NCBI GenBank assembly: GCA_015689745.1
Contig: WVSO01000011.1
Span: forward strand, 1 to 64,000
Origin: Rhodobacterales bacterium HKCCSP123
Lineage (GTDB): Bacteria > Pseudomonadota > Alphaproteobacteria > Rhodobacterales > Rhodobacteraceae
Reading direction: 5' to 3'
Length of the DNA stretch: 64,000 nt
Positions 23,536 to 32,265 of the stretch are shown here, one piece after another. Numbering within the stretch: the stretch's first letter is position 1; every line of letters starts with the position of its first letter. The notes beneath the pieces were generated by a model. That model made no database searches and had not been told where the DNA came from. It worked only from the letters and a program-made list of their open reading frames with translations. The position numbers and the translations under genes are program-made.

Positions 23536-24513
23536 ATGGTTGCACGACCCAGCGTTCGATCGTCCTGGAGGATCGGGGCGAAACCGGTTTTTTCATTTAT
23601 CGCAGGACTGGTCGCGCTGGTCATGGCGACGTCATCGGCGATGGCACAGCCGATCGCGACGGCGGTTCAAGTCGATGGAGCCGCCACCATCACATTGAAC
23701 GGCAGAAGCGGGGCGCTGCGCAGTGGTGTCCGGGTCGAACAAGGCAGCACGATCGCCACGGGTGGCAGCGGTGTCGTCCAGCTTACCTTCGACGATGCCA
23801 CCAACATGGTGATCGGTCCCAATTCACAGCTCGAGATCACCGCCGTCCTGATGGGCGGAGGCAACAGGGCCAGCCGCTTCGCGGTGAACGCCGTCGCTGG
23901 GGGCTTCCGGTTCATCTCGGGCAACAGCGCCCGGGACGCCTACGAGATCACGACACCGACGGCCACGATGGGTATACGCGGGACCGAGTTCGACATAGCG
24001 GTCGCGCGCCGATCGACGGCCCTTGCCCTTTTCAGCGGGGGCGTCCAGATGTGCCGCTCCCGGGGAAATTGCGCGTTGGTCCAGGGATCCTGCGCCATAG
24101 CCCGCACGGAAGGGTCGCGCATTTCCGGCGTAGGCGGCGCTGAGGCCGCGGAATTGCTGGAAGCGGCCTTCCCGCTCGTCCGCGGACAGCGTGCCCTCAG
24201 ACCAAACTTCCGTGTCTCGTCAGGTGGTTGCGACCAGTACACCAGGCAGATCCGCTCGGAGGCTCCCGCCCCGACTCCACAAGGAGCGCCGCAGCCGCAA
24301 CCACAGCCGCAGCCGCAACAACAACCGCAGCCGCAACCCGAACCGCAGCCGGAGGAGGCAAGCTTTGGCCATGGCGATGCCTCTGACGGGTATGCCGAAA
24401 ACAATCCCGGGAACGGTGTAGGCGGGCCAGGACAAGGTGGACCAGGCCGTGATCAAGGCGGAAACAATGGAAATGGCAACGGGAACGGAAACGGCAACCG
24501 AAACGGCAATTGA
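23536..24513 (+). CDS. FecR-domain exported protein with low-complexity tail
   Basis: A 325-residue protein with an N-terminal signal or anchor (FSFIAGLVALVMATSSAMA), then a FecR domain at about 42-170: GAATITLNGRSGALRSG, GSGVVQLTFDDATNMVIGPN and ITTPTATMGIRGTEFDI. This iron-dicitrate-sensor-type fold is often found in exported proteins that do not deal with iron. The C-terminus is low complexity: a Pro-Gln run at about 250-275 and a Gly-Asn run to the end. ATG 23536 is preferred over TTG 23530 because of the GAGGGA spacing. It has no FecI-type sigma factor or TonB receptor nearby, so ferric citrate signalling is unlikely. Expected in the periplasm or at the cell surface. Confidence 0.8.
   Translation: MVARPSVRSSWRIGAKPVFSFIAGLVALVMATSSAMAQPIATAVQVDGAATITLNGRSGALRSGVRVEQGSTIATGGSGVVQLTFDDATNMVIGPNSQLEITAVLMGGGNRASRFAVNAVAGGFRFISGNSARDAYEITTPTATMGIRGTEFDIAVARRSTALALFSGGVQMCRSRGNCALVQGSCAIARTEGSRISGVGGAEAAELLEAAFPLVRGQRALRPNFRVSSGGCDQYTRQIRSEAPAPTPQGAPQPQPQPQPQQQPQPQPEPQPEEASFGHGDASDGYAENNPGNGVGGPGQGGPGRDQGGNNGNGNGNGNGNRNGN
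24280..24513 (+). repeat. low-complexity Pro-Gln and Gly-Asn coding repeats
   Basis: Within the FecR-domain gene, short CCGCAG/CCGCAA-type hexamers (about 24291-24355) encode alternating Pro-Gln. GGAAACGGC-type units (about 24459-24510) encode alternating Gly-Asn up to the stop. Such tracts easily change length by slippage. Confidence 0.75.
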
Positions 24514-24815
24514 TGCGTAGCGGTGGGCACAAGAGTGAAGTTCTCGTTGCCGCCCACTTGCACCGATCAAGCTGTGCTGTGACCTTTCTCGTCTGCCGCT
24601 AGCAAACGGCAAAGCGTCGGTCCGCCCCTCGCAATTCTCGCTGATGATCTCCCTTTTGTGATGGATCAGCCCGGACCGAGTTGGCGTGTCGAGGGCGCCT
24701 TGGCCGCGCGAAGGCTATGCTTCAACGCGGTCAATGAGTCGGCGGGAATGCCTTCAAGAATGGTGAAACGATCGGAAAGGGTCTTGAAGGAAGGCCCAAG
24801 CCGATCAACCGCCGT
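24514..24815. other. intergenic region between convergent genes
   Basis: No gene is seen. A GTGGGC/GCCCAC pair (about 24524-24563, loop over 20 bases) is the only dyad noticed and may help end transcription from either side. Confidence 0.4.
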
Positions 24816-25673
24816 TCAGCCGGGGCTCATGCCGCGCAAACGTTCCGATCGGCGCCGTAGCAACTCGACCACGGTCAGGAGCCCGATCGAGATCACCACC
24901 AGGATCGTCGCCACGGCAAGGATCGTCGGGCTGATCTGCTCGCGCAGGCCGGTGAACATCTGCCACGGAAGCGTCTGCTGTGCCGCCGAGCCGACGAAGA
25001 TCACCACGACGACCTCATCGAAAGAGGTGATGAAGGCAAAGAGCCCCCCCGAGATCACGCCGGGCAGGATCAGCGGCATCTGGATGCGGAAGAAGGTCGT
25101 GACCGGGTTCGCCCCGAGCGAGGCCGCCGCCCGCGTCAGCGACCGGTCGAAGCCGACCAGCGTCGCCGTCACGGTGATGATGACGAAGGGAATACCCAGC
25201 GCGGCATGGGCCAGCACGACGCCCCAGTACGTCCCCTGCAGGCCGATCCTGCTGTAGAAGAAGTACATGCCCGCCGCCGAGATGATGAGCGGCACGATCA
25301 TCGGAGAGATCAGGATCGCCATGATCGCGCCCTTGAAGGGCACGTGGCTCTGGCTGAGGCCGATGGCGGCCAGCGTGCCCAGCGACACCGACAGGATCGT
25401 CGCCACGGGCGCGATCATGACCGAGTTGCGCAGGGCCTGCTGCCAGTCGGGATTGGTGAAGAAATCGACATAGTGGCGCAGGCTGTAGGCCTCGGGGTCC
25501 AGCGCCAGCATGCCGGGCGTGAAGGTGAAGAAGGACTCGGCGTTGAAGCTGAGCGGGATGATCGTGAGGATCGGCGCGATCAGGAAGAAGAAGATCAGCC
25601 CGCAGATCACGCGAAAGGCGTAGAACCAGATCCGCTGGCCGAGCGTGGCATAGGGGGGAAGCTTGTGATCCAT
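24816..25673 (-). CDS. ABC transporter permease, PotC type
   Basis: A 285-residue inner-membrane permease with about six membrane segments (FYAFRVICGLIFFFLIAPIL first). The EAA-type cytoplasmic loop is RAAASLGANPVTTFFRIQMPLILPG, the site that contacts the ATPase. It is most like the second permease of spermidine/putrescine-type importers. ATG 25673 begins five bases after the stop of the other permease; a longer in-frame extension inside that gene is a shadow. It is the last gene of the operon ATPase, binding protein, permease, permease. Confidence 0.9.
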   Translation of the reverse strand: MDHKLPPYATLGQRIWFYAFRVICGLIFFFLIAPILTIIPLSFNAESFFTFTPGMLALDPEAYSLRHYVDFFTNPDWQQALRNSVMIAPVATILSVSLGTLAAIGLSQSHVPFKGAIMAILISPMIVPLIISAAGMYFFYSRIGLQGTYWGVVLAHAALGIPFVIITVTATLVGFDRSLTRAAASLGANPVTTFFRIQMPLILPGVISGGLFAFITSFDEVVVVIFVGSAAQQTLPWQMFTGLREQISPTILAVATILVVISIGLLTVVELLRRRSERLRGMSPG

Positions 25674-25678
25674 GTGTC

Positions 25679-27385
25679 TTACCCCAGTTTCACGTTGTCG
25701 ATGCCGACCATGCGGTCGTAGATCCAGTAGAGCACCAGAACCAGCGCCAGCAGGATCGACCCGAGCGCCGCGGCGAGGCCCCAGTTGAGGCTTTCCGAGA
25801 TGTGGAAGGCGATCCGGTTGGAGATGAAGGTGCCCGTGCGGCCGCCCACCAGTTCGGGGGTGATGTAGTAGCCGATGGACAGGATGAAGACGAGGATGCA
25901 CCCCGCCCCGATGCCGGGGATGGATTGCGGGAAGTAGACCCGCCAGAAGGCCGTCCAGTTCGTCGCGCCAAGCGATTTCGCGGCACGGACGTAATAGGGC
26001 GGGATCGTCTTCATCACCGAGAAGAGCGGCAGGATCATGAACGGCAGCAGGATATGCGTCATCGCGATGATGGTGCCGGTCTGGTTGTTGATCAGCTGCA
26101 GCCTGGCGTCATCCGCGATGAAGCCAACCCAGACGAGGATATCGTTGATCACCCCCTCCTGCTGAAGAAGCACCTTCCACGCGCTCGTGCGCACAAGAAG
26201 CGAGGTCCAGAAGGGCAGCAGAACGAGGATCAGCAACAGGTTCGACGTCCGCGCCGGCAGGTTCGACAGCAGGTAGGCAATCGGATATCCCAGCAGGACG
26301 CAGCTGATCGTGATGACCAGCGACATGAAGATCGTACGCTGGAACAGCAGGATGTAGATCCGCTGGTCCTCGGGCTGCGCCTCGATGCCGTCGGGCGTCA
26401 GCTGCAGGTCGATGGCCGCAAGGAAATACCCCGCGGTGTAGGGGTCGGAGAAGGCGTCGATGGTTTCCCACATCGGCATCTCGGCCCAGGCATCGTCCAT
26501 CTCGCCGAAGACTTCGCGCAGGCTGACGGTCTCGAACCCGTCGACAGCGGCATCGGCAGCGGCGAGCTCGGCCGCGATCGGCCCGAAATACGCGGCGACG
26601 GCACTCGCGGGTTGGGCGGCCAGGTCGCGGTAGAGGGCGAGGTAGACCGTGTTCCACGGCTCCTCCTCGGTCGGGCTGTCCTCGTCCTCCTGCTGGATCG
26701 TGCGCGCGAAGGAGCGATAGGCGTCGGCTGTTTCGGGCAGGACGTCGGCGATCCCCGGGGCAAGCCGAAAGGCCGGTTCGGGTTCATCGAAGTCGCGCCC
26801 GGCCGCTTCGGCTTCGGCAGCCCACTCCGCCTGTGCGGAAAGCCAGTCGGGGTGCGCCATGAGGGCAGTCCAGGTCTCGGGCTCTTCCCAGGCTTCGTCC
26901 AGATCGATGAACTGCTCGGCATAGGTCTCGCCGACATCCTCGATGCCGCGACCGGACCGGCGGAAGGTCGAGGACAGGCCCGTCGTCTCGTAGTTCAGGC
27001 GCGAGCCGAGGCGGGTGTGGCGGCGACGTTCGGCCGCCTCGTTGAAATCATAGGCGAGCGCTGCGTAGACGTCCTCGGACGGCAGGTCCTGCGCATCCCA
27101 GTCATCGAGCGCAACGACCGTGCGCGGCAGCGTCTCCGACACGATCTGGTTCTCGACCGAGCGGAACAGCATGTCGATGATCGGGGCGACGAAGGTGACC
27201 AGGATGAAGATCAGCAGCGGCGCGATCAGAAGCAGTGCGCGCATCTTCTGGCGTCGCAGCGCCCGGTTCAGGCTGGCCTTCAGGGGGCGTCCGTCGGCGG
27301 CCAGCATCGGCCCGGTTCGGGCAGCGTCCTCGCGGCGCGCGGTGGCGGCGTTCTGGCTGGCGTTTCCGGCGGAGGCGTCGGTCAT
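25679..27385 (-). CDS. ABC transporter permease, PotB type, with large acidic insertion
   Basis: A 568-residue permease, about twice the usual length. The first membrane segment (ALLLIAPLLIFILVTFVAPI, about 50-70) is followed by roughly 260 acidic residues (about 75-335) predicted to lie in the periplasm, then five further segments with the EAA loop RAAKSLGATNWTAFWRVYFP. I recall the same enlarged loop in permeases of Rhodobacterales, so it is not a random insertion. It may help dock the binding protein. The gene lies about 100 bases after the binding-protein gene, with a hairpin between them. Confidence 0.88.
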   Translation of the reverse strand: MTDASAGNASQNAATARREDAARTGPMLAADGRPLKASLNRALRRQKMRALLLIAPLLIFILVTFVAPIIDMLFRSVENQIVSETLPRTVVALDDWDAQDLPSEDVYAALAYDFNEAAERRRHTRLGSRLNYETTGLSSTFRRSGRGIEDVGETYAEQFIDLDEAWEEPETWTALMAHPDWLSAQAEWAAEAEAAGRDFDEPEPAFRLAPGIADVLPETADAYRSFARTIQQEDEDSPTEEEPWNTVYLALYRDLAAQPASAVAAYFGPIAAELAAADAAVDGFETVSLREVFGEMDDAWAEMPMWETIDAFSDPYTAGYFLAAIDLQLTPDGIEAQPEDQRIYILLFQRTIFMSLVITISCVLLGYPIAYLLSNLPARTSNLLLILVLLPFWTSLLVRTSAWKVLLQQEGVINDILVWVGFIADDARLQLINNQTGTIIAMTHILLPFMILPLFSVMKTIPPYYVRAAKSLGATNWTAFWRVYFPQSIPGIGAGCILVFILSIGYYITPELVGGRTGTFISNRIAFHISESLNWGLAAALGSILLALVLVLYWIYDRMVGIDNVKLG

Positions 27386-27431
27386 GTCGTGGCTCCAGCT
27401 GCGATGCCGAGGGCCGTGGCCTTCGGGAGGC

Positions 27432-27461
27432 GCCGGGGCGGCTGGGATGTACCGCCCCGGC
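27432..27461 (-). promoter_or_regulatory. intercistronic hairpin after the binding-protein gene
   Basis: GCCGGGGCGG (27432-27441) and CCGCCCCGGC (27452-27461) form a perfect 10-bp stem with a ten-base loop. It lies between the binding-protein gene and the first permease of the same operon. Such hairpins commonly protect the upstream message from 3' decay and let the binding protein be made in excess over the permease. Confidence 0.6.
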
Positions 27462-27488
27462 AGGGTTCAGGTGGTCAGCGGCGCGCGT

Positions 27489-28610
27489 TTACTGCGCCAG
27501 CCACGCCTGGAAGCGGGCGTCCAGGTCGTCGCGGTAGTCGGCCCACCACAGGTAGTTGTTGACGAAGGTGTTCTCGCCATTGGCCGGATCGGTCGGCATG
27601 TGCGGCGCCATCTCGATCCCCAGCTCGGCATGAGTGCCGACCAGCGGTGCCGAGGACGCGCGCGCCGGACCGTAGGAGATGTAGGCGGCCTGGTCCGCCA
27701 GGCGCTGCGTGTCGGTCGCGAAGTAGACGAAGTCGAGCACGCGGGCGAGACGGTCCTCGGGCAGGCCCTCGGGGATGATCCAGCCGTCGAGATCGAGCAT
27801 CTGCCAGTCCCACGCCATGCCGATGGGCTGGTTCTGCTCGGCGATCGCCGAGAACCAGCGGCCGTTGTAGGAGGTGGCCATGAAGACCTCGCCGTCGGCC
27901 AGAAGCTGAACCGCTTCTGCGGCCGAGGACCACCAGATCGTCTGGTCCTTGATCGTGTCGAGCATCGCGAAGGCCTGGGCGATGCCCTCTTCGGTCTCGA
28001 GCGCGTCGTAGACATCCTCGTAGGCCACGCCGTCGCAGAGCAGCGCCCATTCCATGTTGGCGATGGGGTTGCGGTTCAGGGCGCGCTGACCCGGGTAGGT
28101 CTCGAGGTCGAAGAGGTCGCAGGCGCCACTCGGCGGCTCGACACCGGCCGGTACCTGGTCGGTGCGGTACGCGGCAACCGTCGAGAAGACGATTTGCGGG
28201 ATGAAGCAGTCGTTCACCAGCATTTCGCCGAAATCGTCCTCGGCTTCGGTGCCGTCCGGCGCCGGGGCGAGAACCTCGTTGGCGTCGATTTCCATCGCCA
28301 GACCCTCATCGCAGAGGCGGATGGCGTCGGCGGCCTCGACATCGACGAGGTCCCAGGTGATGTTGCCGGCCTCTTCCATGGCGCGCAGGCGGGCCACGGC
28401 CTCGGGCGAGCTTTCATCCCAGATCATCTCCACGTCAGGATGCATCTCCTGGTAGGGGTTCGAGTAGGCCGCGATCTGGCTCGCCTGATAGGCGCCGCCC
28501 CAGCTGACCAGGGTCATGCTGTTGGCCATGTTGCCGTGTGCATCGCCAAACGCCATCGGCGCCGCCATGAGGCTGCCGGTGGTCGCGAGCAGGATGGTCC
28601 TGAGTTTCAT
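27489..28610 (-). CDS. ABC transporter substrate-binding protein, PotD/PotF type
   Basis: A 373-residue periplasmic protein with signal peptide MKLRTILLATTGSLMAAPMAFG. The mature part follows the PotD/PotF pattern: MTLVSWGGAYQASQIAAYSNPYQ near the start, SPEAVARLRAMEEAGNITWDLVDVEAADA, and WWSSAAEAVQLLADGEVFMATSYNGRW in the middle. The ligand may be a polyamine, a guanidino compound or an opine-like amine; the enzymes next door favour a guanidino or cyclic amidine compound. ATG 28610 has a GGAGAC site. It is the second gene of the transporter operon. Confidence 0.88.
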   Translation of the reverse strand: MKLRTILLATTGSLMAAPMAFGDAHGNMANSMTLVSWGGAYQASQIAAYSNPYQEMHPDVEMIWDESSPEAVARLRAMEEAGNITWDLVDVEAADAIRLCDEGLAMEIDANEVLAPAPDGTEAEDDFGEMLVNDCFIPQIVFSTVAAYRTDQVPAGVEPPSGACDLFDLETYPGQRALNRNPIANMEWALLCDGVAYEDVYDALETEEGIAQAFAMLDTIKDQTIWWSSAAEAVQLLADGEVFMATSYNGRWFSAIAEQNQPIGMAWDWQMLDLDGWIIPEGLPEDRLARVLDFVYFATDTQRLADQAAYISYGPARASSAPLVGTHAELGIEMAPHMPTDPANGENTFVNNYLWWADYRDDLDARFQAWLAQ

Positions 28611-28743
28611 TCCACTTGTCTCCTTCAATGGAAAAGAAAGGGTCACTTTCATTCGATGAGGTTTCTTGGTCTTGTTCTTGTTATCGCTGTCGTTTCCTCC
28701 CGGCGCATCGCGCTCGGGATTCGGGATCCCGGTGACCACCCGG

Positions 28744-29862
28744 TCAGGCATCGAGCGCCCGACAGTCCTGGGGCCGCCAGCCGATCTCGATCTTCTCGCC
28801 GGGAGTGAGCCGGCGCTGGTCGGGGGCATTCCGGGTCTTCATCACGAAGGTGTCGTGCCCGGCCACCCGCAGCCGCGTGCGGTAGATGTCGCCCATGTAG
28901 ATGAACTCCAGCACCTCGGCATGGATCGTATGGGCGCCTTCGGTCAGTCGCTCGGGGTTGTACTCGACACGTTCCGGCCGGATCGAGACCTGCGTCCGTT
29001 CGCCGACCTGGGACACGTTCACGGGCACCGCGTCGATGATCTCGCCATCGTCGAGGCGCACTTCGCAGGTGGCCCCCTTCATCTTCGAGACCACGCCGGT
29101 CAGCGTGTTGTTCTCACCGATGAACTGGGCGACGAAGCTGTTCTTGGGTTCTTCGTAAAGCGTATCGGGCGCGTCGAGCTGCTGGATCCGCCCGTCGTCG
29201 AAGACCGCGACGCGGTCCGACATGGTCAGCGCCTCGGTCTGGTCGTGGGTGACGTAGACCACGGTGATCCCGAGCTCATGGGCAAGGTTCGTGATCTCGA
29301 ACTGCAGCGTCTCGCGCAGCTGCTTGTCGAGCGCGCCGAGGGGTTCGTCCATCAGCACGAGCTCAGGCTCGAACACCAGCGCACGGGCCAGCGCGATCCG
29401 CTGCTGCTGGCCACCCGACAGCTGCGAGGGCCGCCGACCGGCGAAGCTGCCCATCTGGACCATGTCCAGCGCCCGCTTGATCTTGGCCTCGCGGTCGGAC
29501 TTGCCGATCTTGCGCACCTCGAGCGGGAACGAGAGATTCTCGGCCACCGTCATGTGCGGGAACAGGGCGTAGTTCTGGAACACCATGCCGATCCCGCGCT
29601 TGTGCGGGGGGATGTTGTTGATCGGGCGCCCGTCAAGCGTGATCTCGCCATGCGTCGCCGTCTCGAAGCCGGCCAGCATCATCAGGCAGGTGGTCTTGCC
29701 CGACCCGGAAGGGCCGAGCATGGTCAGGAACTCGCCCTTTCCGATCTGAAGGTTCAGGTCTTTGACGACCAGCGTTTCGCCGTCATAGCTTTTCTGGACG
29801 CGATCAAACGTCACGAATGCGTCTTGCGCGTTCGAGGTCAAACCCATCTCCCCGTTATCCAT
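28744..29862 (-). CDS. ABC transporter ATP-binding protein, PotA type
   Basis: A 372-residue ATPase with Walker A GPSGSGKTT (about 50), Q-loop VFQNYALFPHMTV, signature LSGGQQQRIALARAL, Walker B LVLMDEPLGALD and H-loop VTHDQTEAL. The last 120 residues form a TOBE-type regulatory domain (VSIRPERVEYNPERL). It powers the importer encoded downstream on the minus strand. ATG 29862 is used; an in-frame ATG at 29847 is possible. It follows the DUF1989 gene by 177 bases in the same direction, so the two may be co-regulated. Confidence 0.9.
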   Translation of the reverse strand: MDNGEMGLTSNAQDAFVTFDRVQKSYDGETLVVKDLNLQIGKGEFLTMLGPSGSGKTTCLMMLAGFETATHGEITLDGRPINNIPPHKRGIGMVFQNYALFPHMTVAENLSFPLEVRKIGKSDREAKIKRALDMVQMGSFAGRRPSQLSGGQQQRIALARALVFEPELVLMDEPLGALDKQLRETLQFEITNLAHELGITVVYVTHDQTEALTMSDRVAVFDDGRIQQLDAPDTLYEEPKNSFVAQFIGENNTLTGVVSKMKGATCEVRLDDGEIIDAVPVNVSQVGERTQVSIRPERVEYNPERLTEGAHTIHAEVLEFIYMGDIYRTRLRVAGHDTFVMKTRNAPDQRRLTPGEKIEIGWRPQDCRALDA

Positions 29863-30039
29863 TTTCGGTGCCGCTTGTCGAACGCGACTTGATGTTCAGT
29901 AAATCAAGCCTCCTGTCAGGTTTCAATTCGAATAAATCCATGAAATCCAGAGGCTTGGATTCTTCTTGCCTGATCGGTGCCGCTCGCGCCGGGGTTGAAC
30001 CTCACCTTGCCGCCCTGCGTCCCGCTCCGGATGGGCGCG

Positions 30040-30885
30040 TCATCGGCCATGGCTGCGGTCGTATCCGTTCGGGCTGGGCGGGTGCCATCCGTCGAGCGAT
30101 CCGGACGCAGGAACCAGCACGTCGATCCGCAAGGGATGGCAAGGGGCCGCATCGCTCGAATGCTCGCTCGAGCAGTCGCCGCCGGGACAGGCCGAGAGCG
30201 CCCCGAGGAGATCGATCTCGGCGAAGAAGGTGATCCGGTCGCCCGGCCGAACGGGGCTTGCCTTCATGAAATATTGCCCGGTGTCGCGGGTGAAGCCGGT
30301 GCACATGAACACGTTCAGCACATCGTGCACCTGCGCCTCGGCCTCGGGCAACGGCAGCCCGGTCGCATCAGCCAGCGCCCGGGTCAGGTTCGAATGGCAG
30401 CAATGGTGGTACTGGCTGCCCGACAGAAGGTTGCCCGTGTAGGGATCGCAGCGGGTGCCGATCACGTCATGCACCGATCCGCCGAAAGCGTCGATGCCGT
30501 ACCAGTCGAGACTGTCCTCGACGATCGTCGCCATCGGCCGCAGGGCGGGGAAGGACGACCAGAGCCTGTCGCCCGTCGAGACATGCGTGCCGTGCAGCGC
30601 GCGCGTCTTGCCCGAGTAGAACCGTTCCGACAGGTCGGCGGCGTTCCAGACGTTCAGGTCGCCCACCTGTGGCCCTTCCACGCTGACGATCCGGAAGAAC
30701 GCTCCCGCAGGCACCCGGAACGTCGCCGCGTCGCGCGGCGCGACGGTCACGCTCTCCACCACGCTCGCCGACCGGAGCGCGTGGAGATAGAGCGGCAGGT
30801 CGGGCTTCGGCAGCGTCTCGGTCGGGTAGCAGATCACCGGCGTGATCGCGCGGCGGGCCTCGGCGTCGGGTGGCGTGGTGGTCAT
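30040..30885 (-). CDS. DUF1989 / urea carboxylase-associated family protein
   Basis: A 281-residue protein with the conserved core QVGDLNVWNAADLSERF, GKTRALHGTHVSTGDRLWSS, HDVIGTRCDPYT, YHHCCHSNLTRAL and LLGALSACPGGDCS. Cys and His residues suggest a metal site. DUF1989 proteins accompany urea carboxylase, and a two-subunit DUF1989 enzyme deiminates carboxyguanidine in guanidine breakdown. Only one subunit and no carboxylase are present here, so a related amidine or guanidino hydrolysis is more likely. ATG 30885 faces the DoeA-like gene at 31081 across a shared 195-base promoter region, and the transporter operon lies downstream. Confidence 0.82.
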   Translation of the reverse strand: MTTTPPDAEARRAITPVICYPTETLPKPDLPLYLHALRSASVVESVTVAPRDAATFRVPAGAFFRIVSVEGPQVGDLNVWNAADLSERFYSGKTRALHGTHVSTGDRLWSSFPALRPMATIVEDSLDWYGIDAFGGSVHDVIGTRCDPYTGNLLSGSQYHHCCHSNLTRALADATGLPLPEAEAQVHDVLNVFMCTGFTRDTGQYFMKASPVRPGDRITFFAEIDLLGALSACPGGDCSSEHSSDAAPCHPLRIDVLVPASGSLDGWHPPSPNGYDRSHGR

Positions 30886-31080
30886 GTCGGGTTCCCCATT
30901 GGCGCTGCGGCGCAGCCCAAAGGTGTCGCGAGGACGTGCCGCGTTCAAGGTGAATTGCTCGGCGCGGCGGTGCGCGCCCGACCCGGTACGGGACCTACAA
31001 TTCGCTTGACCTCTGGAAGGGCCGGGCTGTCTTCTCGGCAAGGTCCGCGCGATGCTGCCGCGACGAGAAGGAGGTCCGCC

Positions 31081-32265
31081 ATGCCACGTCCGCCCCCGGT
31101 CTTCTCGGTGACCGAATACGACAGGCGCATCTCGCTGACGCGCGCGGCCATGGCCGAGCGGGGGATCGACCTGCTCTTCGTCGAAGACCCGTCCAACATG
31201 GCGTGGCTCACCGGCTATGACGGCTGGAGTTTCTACGTTCACCAGGGCGTTCTGCTGGGCGCCAGCGGCGATCCCGTCTGGTGGGGCCGTCGGCAGGATG
31301 CCAACGGCGCTCGCCGCACGGTCTGGATGGACGACGACCGCATCCGCTTCTACACGGACGAATTCGTGCAATCGACCGTGCGCCACCCGATGCAGAACCT
31401 CGCCGGGCTGATCCGCGACCTCGGGCACGGCAAGGCCCGGATCGGGGTCGAGCTCGACAACTATTACTTCTCCGCAAAGGCCTACCTGACCCTGCGCGAG
31501 GCCCTGCCCGAGGCCGAGCTGGTCGATGCGACCGCGCTGGTCAACTGGCAGCGGATGGTGAAATCGGACGAGGAAATCGCCCTCATGCGCCGCGCCGCCC
31601 GCATCTCGGAGGCGGTGATCGACGGCGTCGTCGAGCGGATCGAACCAGGACTGCGCAAGAACGAGCTGGTGGCCGAGATCTACGGCGACCTGATCCGCGG
31701 CGTGGGCGAGGAATGGGGCGACTACCCGGCCATCGTGCCGCTTCTGCCCAGCGGGCCGGATGCCGCGGCCCCGCACCTGACATGGGACGGCGCCCCCTTC
31801 CGCCTAGGCGAGGCGACCTTCTTCGAACTCGCGGGCTGCGTCCACCGCTACCACGTGCCCTTCTGCCGGACCGTCTTCCTGGGCGAGCCACCCGCCGAGA
31901 TGCGCCGTGCCGAGGCGGCGCTGGTCGAGGGGCTGGAGGCCGGGCTTGACGCCGCGCGGGCGGGCAACCTTGCCGGCGACGTGGCCCGCGCGCTAGCCGC
32001 GCCGCTCGAGCGGGCCGGCATCGACCGCGGCGCGCGCTGCGGCTACCCGATCGGCCTCTCCTACCCGCCCGACTGGGGCGAGCGCACCGCCTCGTTCCGC
32101 GAGAAGGACGAGACCGTTCTCCGTCCCGGCATGACCTTCCATTTCATGCCCGGCCTCTGGATGGACGACTGGGGGCTCGAGATCACGGAAAGCATCCTGA
32201 TCACCGGGGACGGCCCGGCCGAATGCTTCTGCGACCGGCCCCGCGCGCTGGTGGTCAAGCCGTGA
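31081..32265 (+). CDS. DoeA-like (ectoine hydrolase family) M24 protein
   Basis: A 394-residue pita-bread-fold protein with near-signature DoeA/EutD motifs: PSNMAWLTGYDGWSFYVHQ, RHPMQNLAGLIRDLG, GVELDNYYFSAKAYLTL, PSGPDAAAPHLTWDG and GYPIGLSYPPDWGERTASF, ending ALVVKP. The usual M24 metal aspartates are absent (FFELAGCVHRYHVPFCRTV), as in metal-free creatinase and EutD. Family members hydrolyse the ring of ectoine or hydroxyectoine. Other standard ectoine genes (transporter EhuABCD, EutC, DoeC/D) are missing, so the substrate may be a related cyclic amidine. AAGGAGG precedes ATG 31081. The stop overlaps the next GTG start. Confidence 0.78.
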   Translation: MPRPPPVFSVTEYDRRISLTRAAMAERGIDLLFVEDPSNMAWLTGYDGWSFYVHQGVLLGASGDPVWWGRRQDANGARRTVWMDDDRIRFYTDEFVQSTVRHPMQNLAGLIRDLGHGKARIGVELDNYYFSAKAYLTLREALPEAELVDATALVNWQRMVKSDEEIALMRRAARISEAVIDGVVERIEPGLRKNELVAEIYGDLIRGVGEEWGDYPAIVPLLPSGPDAAAPHLTWDGAPFRLGEATFFELAGCVHRYHVPFCRTVFLGEPPAEMRRAEAALVEGLEAGLDAARAGNLAGDVARALAAPLERAGIDRGARCGYPIGLSYPPDWGERTASFREKDETVLRPGMTFHFMPGLWMDDWGLEITESILITGDGPAECFCDRPRALVVKP

